Shown here: one piece after another, positions 1 through 10,294 of the stretch
Layout of the letters: the number at the start of each line of letters is the position of its first letter
Numbering within the stretch: position 1 is the first letter of the stretch
From: Thereva unica
Lineage: Eukaryota; Arthropoda; Insecta; Diptera; Therevidae
Direction of reading: 5' to 3'
DNA length: 64,000 nucleotides
NCBI GenBank assembly: GCA_949987705.1
Contig: CATLJY010000250.1
Location: 1 to 64,000 of the forward strand
The notes under the pieces: generated by a model
What the model saw: only the letters and a program-made list of their open reading frames with translations
The model's database searches: none
Told to the model about the DNA's origin: nothing
Program-made: the position numbers and the translations under genes

Positions 1-420
1 AATACAATAAGCAATGTAGTATACAAAATATATCTTTAGATCCATGGCGGCCGTCTCAAGAGGCCGAATTACCACTTTCTTCACAACCACCTCGACATGG
101 GTATCTAATGAAAGGGTATGTTAAGGAGAATACAATAAGCAATGTAGTATACAAAATATATCTTTAGATCCATGGCGGCCGTCTCAAGAGGGCGGGGTAC
201 CACTTTCTTCACAACCACCTCGACATGGGTATCAAATGGAAGGGTATGATAAGTAGGATACAATAAGCAATGTAGTATACAAAATATATCTTTAGATCCA
301 TGGCGGCCGTCTCAAGAGGCCGAATTACCACTTTCTTCACAACCACCTCGACATGGGTATCAAATGAAAGGGTATGATAAGTAGAATACAATAAGCAATG
401 TAGTAGACTCAATATACCGA
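1..420. repeat. 128-bp tandem repeat array, about 3.3 copies
   Basis: The motif AATACAATAAGCAATGTAGT recurs at 1, 129, 257 (one base changed) and 385, an exact 128-bp period. Each unit has GGCGGCCGTCTCAAGAGG followed by a conserved block ending near GACATGGGTATC. Units differ by a few substitutions and the last one degenerates after 410. The array runs off the left edge, so its full length is unknown. A 67-codon frame on the minus strand is only the repeat read through and is not annotated as a gene. Confidence 0.85.
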
Positions 421-577
421 TTCATGGCGGCCGACGCAAGACCCATGTTCTTTGAGGCATTTCATCTGTGTAAAATTCATATCTCGAAAAATATTAAGTC
501 AATGGATGGTTTTTATTGTTTACTATTGACTTATGGGTACAGCGTAGGCGCACCGGGTCCAGCTAGTATATATATAT

Positions 578-1135
578 ATCCTTACTAATATTATAAATGC
601 GAAAGTAACTCTGTCTGTCTGTCTATCTGTCTGTCTGTCTGTATGTTACGCTTTCACGCCTAAACCGCTGGACCGAATTTGGTGATATCGACTTCGTTGA
701 GGTGTTGTTCCAAGCGTATTAACCGAAATATGATCTGAAAAGAATTTCATGAAATTCGGTCCAGCCGTTTTTTTGTTTAAGCGACGTAAGTGATTTTTGT
801 ACCTGCACGATATCGCCCGAACCACGAAAGATATTGACTTAATTGAAGTGCCGTTCGAAGCGTATTAGCGACAATATAATCTAAAAAGATTTTTATAATA
901 TTCGGTCCAGCGGTTTTTTGGTTTAAATGACTTAAGTGATTTTTGTACCTGCACGATATGGCCCGAACCACAAAAGATATTGACTTACTTGAGGTGCCGT
1001 TGAAGCGTATTAGCGACAATATAATCTGAAAAGATTTTTATAATATTTGGACCAGCGGGTTTTTGGTTTAAATGACTTAAGTGATTTTTGTACCTGCACG
1101 ATACCGCTCGAACTAAAAACTATATCGACTTCATT
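578..1135 (+). mobile_element. Microsatellite-carrying non-autonomous mobile element
   Basis: The start (ACTAATATTATAAATGCGAA), followed by a TCTG-type microsatellite at 611-643 and a block about Ttt-rich 'CTTTCACGCCTAAACCGCTG', matches the layout of a widespread insect mobile element that carries a microsatellite (Lep1 or Helitron-like in other insects, from general knowledge). Downstream it contains 2-3 units of about 145 bp, seen by recurrence of GTGATTTTTGTACCTGCACG at 790, 936 and 1081. No coding capacity. Class assignment is inference; boundaries are approximate. Confidence 0.6.
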
Positions 1136-1322
1136 GAGGCGCCGAAAAACATTAATACATCAATTTTATATATAATATATTTTCGTCATCCTAATCTTGT
1201 AAGTGCGCACATTTAGTTTGACATTTTAGCGATAATATTGATAAACAATTGTGACAATTTCTCGGTATTATGCATTTATTCTATATTGCCTCATTTATTA
1301 TTAAAACATCCAATCATAATAT
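1136..1322. other. AT-rich spacer, nothing recognised
   Basis: AT-rich sequence between the microsatellite element and the truncated gypsy pol. I see no repeat ends, RNA gene or coding frame here. Confidence 0.4.
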
Positions 1323-2745
1323 TCAACATCCATCATACTGGGAAGTTGATCGTGTGGACCGAAAGGGTCGAACCCACATCCCAACTAGTTTAAACTCGTA
1401 TTGCCCCTGGGGCGTTGTAAATGCTGTATACTTCTGGCATTCCCTTTTAATGTCTACATGAAAAAATCCGTTTTTTAGGTCCAAACTTCGCCTTGTACAG
1501 GCTTCCCAGAACGTCTTCAATAATCGGCAGCGGGTATCTATCCTTAACTATTTCCTGATTTAGCCCGCGATAGTCAACGCAGAGTCTATGGCTTCCATCC
1601 TTCTTTTTGACTAAAACAATGGGGCTTGCAAAATCAGACTTGCTATGCTGTATGACTCCTTCGTTGATCCATTGCTCAATTTGCTGCTTAACCACATCTC
1701 GTTCCATAGGTGCTAGTCTTCGGGTTTTATAGTAAACCGGATTTTCATCTGTCACTACAATATTCATTTCGATACAAGATTTTTCGACACGTGCCGGCTT
1801 ATATGAATCAATCAATTTTCTTAATTCTTCGCGTAATTGTTTGTCTTCAATATCTTGGAGGTAGTTGTCCGTACTCTTTTCAACAACGTTGATTACGTCT
1901 ATCTTATCTAGCGGGTTTTCTTCTGATGCTTTAATTTCTTGACTTTCTCGTAGAACTGAGATTTTGCCTTTTTCTATTATTAGCGTCAGGTTGCATAGAA
2001 AGTCTTTACCAAGGATAACATCTTCTGTAAGCCATTTATCTGGAACTATTTCGAAGCGTACGAGATAATTATGGAAGTCCACTTCTAAGTTTGCTAAACA
2101 TGAACCCAACGATTTTTTAGATTCACCTGCAGCAAAGCCTGTTAAACGAATTCCTGAAGAATCATATTTTAAATTAGCAATCGTATCCTTTACTGATTTT
2201 TTCATAAGTGTGACGTCACTGCCTGTATCAATTAATGCTTGATATGGATTTCCTTCAATCTTGACTGATAGGTGTGACATATCCGCAGTGATTATATTAA
2301 CTGCCTTTTCTTTATATCCTTGTGGACTTTCCTTCTGTGGACATGAAGAAGACATATGTCCGTATTCATTACATGCGAAACATTTTCTACCTTTGCTCTT
2401 GTTTGGACAATTGTCCGTGTTATGTGTGCAGACTCCACAATTTATGCAGCGCAATTTAACGTTCTCCGTTTTACTGGTACTACTCATACCAACTTTGCTC
2501 TTCGATTCGTTTTTTTGTTTCATTAAGTGTTCTTTTATGTTTTGGTAAACAACGAATTTATTCTTTAATTCCTTTACAGAAGACGCCTCATATAGTACTG
2601 TTTTATTAGAAACATCCTCTGGAATACCCTGTATAACGTATGATATTAATGACTGATCGTCCACAGAACCTCTGTTTGCAATTTGTTGCATTGAATACAG
2701 GTATTCTAGTAATGACTCGTTATGTTTCTTTTTCCGAGAATTCAA
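1323..2745 (-). pseudogene. Gypsy element A gag C terminus, protease and truncated RT
   Basis: The 432-codon frame 2745-1447 encodes, in order, the Gag C-terminal part, two closely spaced zinc knuckles (the second reads CFACNEYGHMSSSC, a clean CX2CX4HX4C), a retropepsin with active site LIDTGSD, and the RT N terminus (KKKDGSHRLCVDYRGLN). A frame change near 1500 leads to a 1520-1323 segment with LDLKNGFFHVDIKRE, i.e. the first catalytic Asp region of RT; homology is lost shortly afterwards, before the YxDD box. The family normally has about 1000 further residues of RT, RNase H and integrase, so this is a truncated pseudogene. Confidence 0.8.
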
Positions 2746-3338
2746 CTGTCTATGGATATCGATACTAGGTGGTGTATTATCAAATTCATCTTCTAAAGTT
2801 CGTTTCAGAACATCCCAGCTGTGAATACCAGTTTTACTTCGATTGATAATTTTGCTGCTCCCGTCAGTAGTCTACGAGCATACAGGTATCTTTGGATATT
2901 ATTCCATTTACACACTTCAGCGATGTCTTCAAAGTCCTTAATCCAGGTTTTGACTGATTTCCCAGATTCACCCGAGAATTTCTCCAAAGATTCTTCAACA
3001 TCACGAAAGACGAAGCTATTTTCCATTGTAGGATTATCGGTTTGTGTTTGACAAATTCTTTTACTCGTTTCTCCACTATTTGCTGTAACTTTTGGAAATA
3101 TTTTCTTGTTTTTGTCGCTTTGTTGTTCAACGTCGAAAGTGGTTTTTTGATTATCACCAGGCACTTCTTCACTACCGTTAGAGGCTTTCTCGCTATCGTC
3201 GACTTCTTTATCCTTCTCTTCACTATAACTATATAATCGATTAATTAGATCCGTTTTTAAATCATATCTGTATGACAGTCCTTTATCTTTACAAAGTTGT
3301 TGCAGTTCGCGCGTTGTAAGCTTTGCCAGATCTTCCAT
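2746..3338 (-). pseudogene. Gypsy element A gag N terminus with SAP-like motif
   Basis: The frame begins at a Met at 3338 with LTTRELQQLCKDKGL followed by KTDLINRL about 14 residues later, the helix-extended loop-helix pattern of a SAP DNA/RNA-binding motif. An acidic, Lys-rich linker and a retrotransposon Gag-type region (FSGESGKSVKTWIKDFEDIAE) follow. The frame is lost at about 2820-2805 and Gag resumes in another frame below 2745, so at least one frameshift separates the halves. SAP-like N termini occur in some insect gypsy Gag proteins (family knowledge); the exact clade is not resolved. Confidence 0.7.
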
Positions 3339-3825
3339 AAGATTTTAAATTAAAGTTGATTTACGTAATTTATAGTCTTTTCCTATACCTTAAATCTTAT
3401 ATCTATGGGCTTTCTAACAAAATAATAACTTTTTTCCCAAAGAATTATGCCTTTTGCTTTCATTAATCTCAATATTATGTATTTCTTCGAATATTTTCAA
3501 TTAAATTCACTTTGAATTTGACGTTAATCGGCTGTTATCGTTTATTAATATTAAAAAAAAATACACGATGTGAGTAGTGGCTACTGAATTTAATAAAAAC
3601 TTCTCTGGAATGCTCCGTTCCGTTTTAACGGTGATCTTGATGCCGTTTCTGGTTGTTGTTACACATGTGATGCGTGGTAATATTGCCCGTGAAATTGCCT
3701 TAATATTATCACCTTTGCTATTCCTCCAAATTATAATTAAATTCCACTATCACTGCTCCATATATTATTATACAATTTTCTTCATTGTTCCTTGATTTTA
3801 CAGTCAATTTAGTCAAATTTTCCGC
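3339..3825 (-). other. Leader of gypsy element A
   Basis: About 490 bp of AT-rich non-coding sequence between the primer-binding site and the gag start, the normal position of a retrotransposon leader. No obvious structure or repeat was seen. Confidence 0.5.
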
Positions 3826-3843
3826 GGCTCACTTCTGACACCA
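3826..3843 (-). promoter_or_regulatory. Primer-binding site complementary to tRNA-Leu
   Basis: On the minus strand this reads TGGTGTCAGAAGTGAGCC. The first 14 bases are the reverse complement of a tRNA-Leu 3' end (CACTTCTGACACCA, tRNA from general knowledge). It lies two bases from an LTR-like terminus ending CACA, as expected for a PBS. Confidence 0.65.
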
Positions 3844-3845
3844 AA

Positions 3846-4310
3846 TGTGGGATAGTTGGGGATCCCGAGTAATTCAAACATGCGGATTATTCAAATTTAT
3901 GACTTTACTTCAGCGTTATGAATTCAGTTTTACAATATTAATGTAATTTAATGATACTAATTCAAATATTATTATACGAGTACTTAATATAAAAAAAAAG
4001 ACGCACGCAATTAAAAATCCTTCGTAGCTTCTTGAACGTCGCTCACTGCCCTGATCTTATCGAATGCCGCTACCTTCTGTTATCGGAGATGCCGTTGATC
4101 GTCTCTGATCTTCAGCCTGCGTGTGTGTGTGTTGGGTGTATCCTACACCTACATATATTTTAAATTATCTGTTGCTCCTGTCATGGAAAGTGTCTTCCGC
4201 AATTGTTTTATTGCCATCTTTTGTGCTGGTTTTTTTTTTCGTTGGCCTGTTGTTAAAGGGTACCCCGTTTGAGAAAAATATTCTTTTCGCTATATGGAGT
4301 AGCCACTAAT
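3846..4310 (-). repeat. 5' LTR of gypsy element A (outer edge uncertain)
   Basis: The inner terminus, TGTGGGATAG on the plus strand at 3846, is two bases from the PBS. The outer terminus is not clear; 4310 is a working limit. There is no second LTR in the window for comparison because the element is truncated. Confidence 0.45.
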
Positions 4311-4844
4311 TTATGAAAATTTATGTTATATATTACAAATATAGTTCCAGTTTTATCGTTTTTTTATATAAACAAAAGTTAAATTCAATTTTTTATTTTT
4401 TAAAAAACCTAAAATAAATTTATTAAACCGTTTACGTTGTTTGCAGCGAGATTTTTGTTACTTTTTGTCACATTTTTTTCATGTTTTGAAACTTGAAAAC
4501 ACTTTTAATTTATTGGTTTATATATAATTCCCAAATTATTAAAAAAAACACACACACACAATGAAAACTTGGGCTGTTCAATTTTACAGCCAATATTAAT
4601 CAATTACATCGATTTATAATACTGTAATTGCAACACGCGTCTATTAGTCGTGGCGTTTTTCTTTAACAGCACTTCTCCGGCGTGTTTTGCGTACGGAATC
4701 ACCAATGTAGTTTCACGTTTTATGTTCAATAAAAACACGTTTTTTATCGGTGTTTTATTCTTATTTTATTATTACGAAAAAACTACTATTTAGCACAATG
4801 TTTGAATTATATTTATTGTTTGTTATTGTTTGTATGTATATATA
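4311..4844. other. AT-rich interval, unassigned
   Basis: AT-rich sequence between the gypsy LTR and the Tc1 terminal repeat. It may hold the rest of the LTR or host DNA. No coding frame or RNA gene is visible. Confidence 0.4.
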
Positions 4845-4973
4845 CAGTACTGATTAAAATATTAAGACCACCTTCTATGCGACATAAAACTCTGACTTCC
4901 AATGACTATAAATTTTTAACCTATAAATGTATTTAATTACAAAAAATCTGAAAATTTAGCTTGTATAAGTTAT
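4845..4973 (+). repeat. Left terminal inverted repeat of the Tc1 element (outer part)
   Basis: Pairs as an inverted repeat with about 20900-21031. It ends in AAGTTAT (4967-4973), the TSD created by the RTE insertion; the arm resumes at 19269. Confidence 0.85.
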
Positions 4974-5182
4974 TATACCCGATTTGCCACCTCTGCCAAA
5001 ACCCGAGAAAAGTCACTGCAGACGAACACCTAGCAGACCTGTTAGCAAGTCCTAATCCCACCTCCCCGCGGTGCCCCCCGGGGTACTTCTTCGGAAGGAG
5101 CTAACGGGAGACGGGCGAATGGCGAGCTCTCTGCGCCACAAAACAGAGCTTTAAGTCGGTTGGGCTGAGGGTTAGCAGCCCG

Positions 5183-5631
5183 AGTTATATCTCAGAACCG
5201 CGGAAACAGTAAAAAAAAACAATGAATTTGATTTTTACACTATAAAAGATCTGTTTATTTAAATTTATGAAAACTACTTTTTACTACAATAATTAATTAA
5301 TCAAACAAGAGTAAAATAAAGTCTTTAACAATAATATAAATCGGATTTAAGATATCGACTTGATGAAGCGAAAGCCAGCACAAGAGTGTCCAGCCTAATT
5401 ATTACTTGAATATGATTTACCTTAAAGAATTTAATAAAATGTGGAAATACCTTAGATATTAAATTACTCTAAAGAGAACCTTCTACTTAATTTACTTAAC
5501 TTATGCTTAGGTGGCGTCTGGTGTATGAATCGGGAACGGAAATTGGTTGGTGGCATGTGTAGAGTTCATGACTGGAATCATCAGGTCACACGGGTGTTGC
5601 ATTTGGCATTTGGGGTTAAGGGCATGTAACT
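5183..5631 (-). repeat. 3' LTR of errantivirus 1
   Basis: 449 bp, plus-strand ends AGTTATATCTC and GGCATGTAACT. Preceded by the TSD copy CCCG and followed on its inner side by the polypurine tract. No difference from the 15786-16234 copy was noticed. Confidence 0.93.
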
Positions 5632-5643
5632 CCTCCCCCCTTA
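5632..5643 (-). promoter_or_regulatory. Polypurine tract of errantivirus 1
   Basis: On the minus strand TAAGGGGGGAGG abuts the 3' LTR exactly, the position of the plus-strand primer for reverse transcription. Confidence 0.8.
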
Positions 5644-6267
5644 GTGTTGAGCGACGGCCAGATGAACTGAATCCTTGAAGGTTCGCTGGGCGTCGCGAAT
5701 GCGGATATGGTAGGTGAAGCACTTTGTAGTTCCAGGGATGTTCTCTTCTGAAAACTTCTATATAGTCCTGCGTAGGTGATTAGGATGATGGTAAGTATCA
5801 CAACAACTAGTATTATGTATGAAGGGACGAAGTCATCTAAGCGGACGTAAGGTTCCAGCATCTCGTAGGTGTTCCTTTCGGCGAATTGGTAGTTTTGCAG
5901 TTTTTCCAGTTTTATAGGGCTATTGAAGAAGGTGGTGTTTGATTCATTGAAGATGGTAGGATGGATGGTTATCTCGTCCCAATATCTGCTCTCTAGAGTG
6001 CTGTAGGTGACATCGTTGATTTTCACTTGGCAATTTTCAAAGTGGATGAGCGCTGATCCTTGGATTTTCCTTTCGTCTAGGCCGCAGGTGGTGGAGATGA
6101 TGGTCGCTGGAGCCTCGATTAAGATTATGTAATTTGGCTCCGGTTGAAAAATTTCGGCGTTAGTTTTCCTCTTGTGCAGTTCGCATTTGGCTGGCTTGTT
6201 ATTAATTAAATTCCCTATACATGAACTACTTACTGGTTCTCTATCATTAGTTTCTCTACAATAATAT
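5644..6267 (-). pseudogene. env: Errantivirus 1 env, C-terminal third with membrane anchor
   Basis: A frame entering from the hAT-like insertion and running to a stop in the LTR at 5616. It has several Cys residues, N-glycosylation sequons (for example NESNTT) and one strong hydrophobic segment of about 20 residues (IILVVVILTIILITYAGLY) about 60 residues before the end, followed by a basic/polar tail: the transmembrane anchor and cytoplasmic tail of the TM subunit of an insect retroviral, baculovirus F-like envelope. It is separated from the rest of env by the 2148-bp hAT-like insertion, so no full-length Env can be made from this copy. Confidence 0.8.
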
Positions 6268-6275
6268 GTACCTTC

Positions 6276-8423
6276 CAAGGCCGTACCCAGGAAAAAATTT
6301 CGGGGGGGGTTAAAACACCGGGGGGTCTGGGATGTATGGAATACCCTCTAGTAAGGCGGTGGTCCAGGAAAATTGACAAAATTTAAGTGTAAAATGACGC
6401 ATTTTTAGGACGAGTTTAACTCTTAATTAACCAGAGTTTAGAGGCAAAAAAACTATGGTTTGACTCGAGAATTTTGACTAAAAAATTTATTTATTTATTT
6501 ATTAATTCGCCAAACAAGGCACACTTAAACTAGGTATAATACTTAGATTAAAACATAGTGTACAGTCTTTTATAATATAATATAATATTACTACAACTAC
6601 TGATAGCTACTAAAAACCTACTATTGTCAAGGGGGTTGTGTTAGTAGGAATCTGAGTATTTTTTTATAGGATGCCTTGTTGAGTGAAGGGGAGAAAGAGG
6701 AGCTATGGCTATTAAAAACCATACAGCATCAGTTGACGGGCTCGTTCCTTGCGTAATCGGTGCGGTGTGGATATTCCCTAAGTAGTTTAGTGTGTCGTGT
6801 GTGTCGAACTACATCATTGAGTTTGATTCTGTCCGTCAGAAACCGCACTTTAAGCTTTCCACTTAGGACGTCAAAGGCAACGCAAGATATGAGCAGTCTC
6901 CTGCTAGACAACGGCATGAGATCAAGCACTTTGAGCCTATCCAAGTAGTGCGGAAGGGTTTGGTAGTCATGGGGGTTGTGTAGATGTCTCAGGGCAAAAA
7001 GAAGAAATCTCTTTTGAATGAATTCGATCCTCCTGCTGCTCACTTGGAATATAGGATCCCAGATAGGACACGCATATTTCAGGATACGGCGGACTAAAGA
7101 ACAGAAGAGTGTTTTGTGACCCATACATTACCAAATTCTTTGGCTCTCCTCTTAATGAAACCAAGAAGTTTGTTGGCCCTTGCAGTTATATTATCGTAGT
7201 GCAGGTTGAAATTGAGTTTTTTGTCTAGGACGACGCCTAGATCTACGATATGATCAACCTGATTCAACATTATGCCATTGAGATAATAGTTATGGTTCTA
7301 TGTGTTTTTTAAGCGGGAGAAAGTAATTGCATGATATTTGCTGGTGTTAAATTGCAGTTTGTTCATGGTGCACCAGCCGTGTAGGGCATTGAGCTTTGTC
7401 TGCAAGAAGGAAGCATCAGTTTGGGTCTCAATGACACTATAAATTTTGAGATCATCAGCGTAAAAGAGATGTGGAATATTTGCTAATTTATCGGAAAGAT
7501 CGGAGATGAAAATATTGAAGAGAAAGGGGCCGAGATGACTACCCTGAAGAACGCCAGAGGTTACTTCGATCTCATTAGATAAAAATCCTTGGAATCTGAT
7601 AACCTGTGTTTTTCCGTTCAGATATGATTTTTAACCATTCCAGGGCAGAACCTGATATACCAAACTTTAATAGTTTTGCGATTAGGATGGCGTGGTCCAC
7701 TCGATCGAAGGCCTTGCTGAAATCAGTGTACACAGCATCCAATTGATGGCCGCTCTCCATACCGCATAGCAATTCGGAAATAAGAACCATAAGGTTAGAA
7801 GTTGTTGAACGTCCTTTCCGAAACACATGTTGTTGTTCGTTTAGGTATGGATCGATAAGAGGAGCAATCCTGTCATAAACAAGTTTTTCAAAAAGCTTAG
7901 GACTTGATGATAAAATGGCAATGCCCCTATAGTTGTCTACCGAGTGCTTGTCACCGGATTTATAGATTGGCGTTAGGTAGGATTTCTTCCACAGCTTGGG
8001 AAACTTTCCTAACGATAAAGATTTGTTGAAGATGAGATAAAAAGGAAATGCGATGTGTTGTGAGCAGCACTGCAGGGAAATAGGAGGGAGATTGTCGGGA
8101 CCATTACCTTTTTTGATATCAAGATTGTTCAAGAATGTTAACGTAATCAAAGAATTTTTTAGGATCACTTATGATACTATCACCAACAGAATTAATATAT
8201 GCAGAGTAGGCCTCGCGAGACCTGTTGGCCAGGCCAGTTGCCAGTTCAATTCATAAACACCATTAATTAATTAAATTATGAAATACTTTACTTACAGATA
8301 GCAAAATATCAAGAAAATATCATTCTCTTTAATTCAGGAAAACTTGTGTTTGAAAATACTTATTTCTGGAAAATTTCGGGGGGGGTTTCAACCCCTCTGA
8401 CCCCCCCTCTGGGTACGGCCTTG
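6276..8423. mobile_element. hAT-like non-autonomous transposon inserted in env
   Basis: Perfect 15-bp terminal inverted repeats CAAGGCCGTACCCAG, flanked by an 8-bp duplication GTACCTTC (6268-6275 and 8424-8431). An 8-bp TSD fits hAT; poly-G runs next to both termini are a common feature of arthropod hAT-like elements (general knowledge). There is no transposase; most of the interior is a Jockey-type LINE. The superfamily call rests on TSD length and TIR style, so it is moderately sure. Confidence 0.75.
6484..8190 (-). pseudogene. Jockey-type LINE reverse transcriptase, degenerate
   Basis: Minus-strand RT fragments at 8168-7575 and 7124-6729 in different frames. The first has NYRGIAILSS, LNEQQHVFRKGRSTTSNLMV and VYTDFSKAFDRVDHAIL, i.e. 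RT motifs including the first catalytic Asp; between 7570 and 7300 a translation in another frame holds a GVLQGS-like block and YADD. The second fragment is the post-RT region (SLVRRILKYACPIWDPIF). A TTTA-type tail at 6484-6503 on the plus strand (TAAA repeats on the minus strand) marks the LINE 3' end. There is no ORF1 or endonuclease; it is 5'-truncated and multiply frameshifted, and lies wholly inside the hAT-like element. Confidence 0.75.
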
Positions 8424-8431
8424 GTACCTTC

Positions 8432-9156
8432 TATTCTATTGCAAATGTTGTCAAGATTTTGAATGTGATTTGAATTTAGCAAAATATACGGCTTGGGTTT
8501 AAGGGTGTTAGTTTTGTTAATAGGAAGTGGGATAATATGAAATATAGAATAAATTTCTTCAGAAAAATTCGGTATTTGGATGTTGAATATTATATTAGTA
8601 TCATTATAATAGGCTTGAAGGCCAAGTAGCTCGTATAAATGTTCATTTGATTTTATAGTTATATTTTGTTTTTCAATTATAGTATGAATTTCTAATAGTT
8701 CTGTAATGCTTAATATCTGTTTAGGGATTATGTTCAATTTTGCAAAAACGATAGCTTCTCCAATGTTAGCTAGATGTGCGTGGAGTAAGTCTATGTTGTA
8801 ATTGATTTGATTTAGAAATTGTAAGTATTGGAATAGTGCATTTTCGGATTTAATTTTGTTTTGGATTTTATCTTGCGTAAATTTAAAATAATTAGTTATT
8901 ATTTCTTGTTGGTTATTAATATGCTTAGTGATATTATCAAAACGTTCTACCATTTTCTTATTAATTAATGTTTGTTTGTTAAGTTCGGTTTTTACCATTT
9001 GGTCATTTTTCATGAGAGTGTCAATTTCTGTATTAAGTTTTAAAGCGTCATTAGCGTCCATATTTCCCGTGATTCCTTTAATAAGTGTCCCTAGTCCGTT
9101 TATAAGTCCTCTCTTAGTCCTAGTTCTAAATGATGGCATTAAAGTCTGCAGTTTGT
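8432..9156 (-). pseudogene. env: Errantivirus 1 env, central part with cleavage site and fusion-peptide region
   Basis: From its upper end this frame has a basic Arg-Thr-Lys-Arg cleavage site directly followed by a Gly/Ile/Leu-rich stretch (residues 7-22 of the 259-codon frame starting at 9139), the furin-site and fusion-peptide layout of insect retroviral Env TM subunits. A long helical region follows (about 150 residues, rich in Asn, Lys and Ile), consistent with heptad-repeat stem sequence. It is cut upstream by the LINE fragment (9157-10095) and downstream by the hAT-like element, so it is a disrupted gene. Confidence 0.8.
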
Positions 9157-10095
9157 TTCTAAGTAATGTTCAACTCTATTAATAACGACATTGAACTTAT
9201 TATAGAGTGGGGAAAAAAGAATCGTGTCAAATTCAACCCCTCCAAAACCAAGTACTGTCTTATATCCAAGAAGAAGATCAACACCTCACCATCCTTGTCA
9301 GTGGATGGCGTGGAACTAAAGGCCGACCCATCCCTACACATCTTAGGCGTGACATTAGCCAAAGACTTGCGATGGAATGACCACATATTCCAAATCGCCA
9401 AACAAGCATCCCAGTGCTTGGGATTTCTTAAGAGGTGCAAGTTCCTCCTCCAGCCATCGGCCCGTGCTGTTATCTATAAATCCTACATTCGGCCTCTTCT
9501 CGAATATAACTCCCTCGTTTGGGGCGGCGCCCCAATAACCACCTTGGCATGGTTAGATAAAGTGCAAAAAAGGGCGCTCAAATTAATTGATGACGACACC
9601 GCCTGCAGCACCATCGACCCCTTGAGCCACCGTAGGAATGTAGCAGCACTGACAAAATTTTATCGCTACTATCATAGTGACTGTTCCTCCGAGTTAAACG
9701 CTCTCCTGCCTCCACGGCAATCTTATACCCGCAACACCAGATTAGCCCACTCGTCTCATTCCCTTCACCTGCAACTACCCCTTTCACGCACTCAACAAGA
9801 TATGAATTCGTTTGTTAATAGAACAACTCGACTGTGGAATAACCTCTCGCAGTCAGTATTTCCGAACTCCTACAACATCCAAGAGTTCAAACGCAGGGTT
9901 CATCACCACCTTCTTCAATACCCCCCCGTACCTTTTAATCCTTAACCTATACCCCCTCCCCCTCATCCCTCCCCCGTACTAAGCTTACTGCTAGACATTG
10001 CACCATGACGTGACAAATGACATGACGGACTAGTAGTACAAAGGGTGACTCCTAAGCTTAGCACTGCCACATAAAAAAAAAAAAAAAAAAAAAAA
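9157..10095 (+). pseudogene. 5'-truncated Jockey/CR1-like LINE fragment with poly(A) tail
   Basis: A 260-codon open frame (9166-9945) encodes the RT thumb and C-terminal region: NPSKTKYCLIS, then YIRPLLEYNSLVWGG and FVNRTTRLWNNL, typical of the end of insect LINE ORF2. Upstream RT motifs are absent, so the copy is 5'-truncated. The element ends in a run of A to 10095 in env, opposite in orientation to the provirus. A second copy of the same family is at 23817-24944. No clear TSD was read. Confidence 0.85.
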
Positions 10096-10294
10096 GTTCG
10101 CCTAATTTAGTTTTTGTAGTGTCCAATGAGTTATTTAGTTCGTATATACTGTCCAATGTCTTTAAGGAGTTGTCTATCTTGTTTATATTTTCTTCGTACT
10201 GTCTAAGTTTTACTATATGTAATAAATTGTCATGTCCTCGTATAGTTCTAGCTATTCCCAATTTGAGTGGTAGAATGCCCTTGTTGTTCGTCAA
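10096..10294 (-). pseudogene. env: Errantivirus 1 env, N-terminal fragment
   Basis: An env-like frame starting near 10294, overlapping the pol end (stop at 10248) by about 46 bp in a different frame, as is usual for spliced errantiviral env. It contains a hydrophilic helical stretch matching the same region of the errantivirus 2 Env in spacing. It is interrupted at 10095 by the LINE poly(A) tail. No clear signal peptide is visible, as the true start may come from splicing. Confidence 0.6.

Larger units (their letters stand above)
1323..4310 (-). mobile_element. Truncated Ty3/gypsy LTR retrotransposon (element A)
   Basis: On the minus strand, in order from high to low coordinates: an LTR-like region, a primer-binding site, a leader, gag, protease and the first part of reverse transcriptase. 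The coding homology stops in the RT fingers/palm at about 1360, so RNase H, integrase and the 3' LTR are missing. The upstream LTR edge is uncertain. The element is decayed: gag and pol need at least two frame changes. Confidence 0.8.

Noticed and set aside
209..412. 67-codon frame on the minus strand
   Set aside because: It is the 128-bp tandem repeat read through; the same peptide segment simply recurs.
777..1019. 80-codon minus-strand frame
   Set aside because: It lies in the 145-bp repeats of the microsatellite element, with no homology and repeat-derived.
4121..4309. 62-codon hydrophobic frame
   Set aside because: It lies in a probable LTR with a GT run; no homology.
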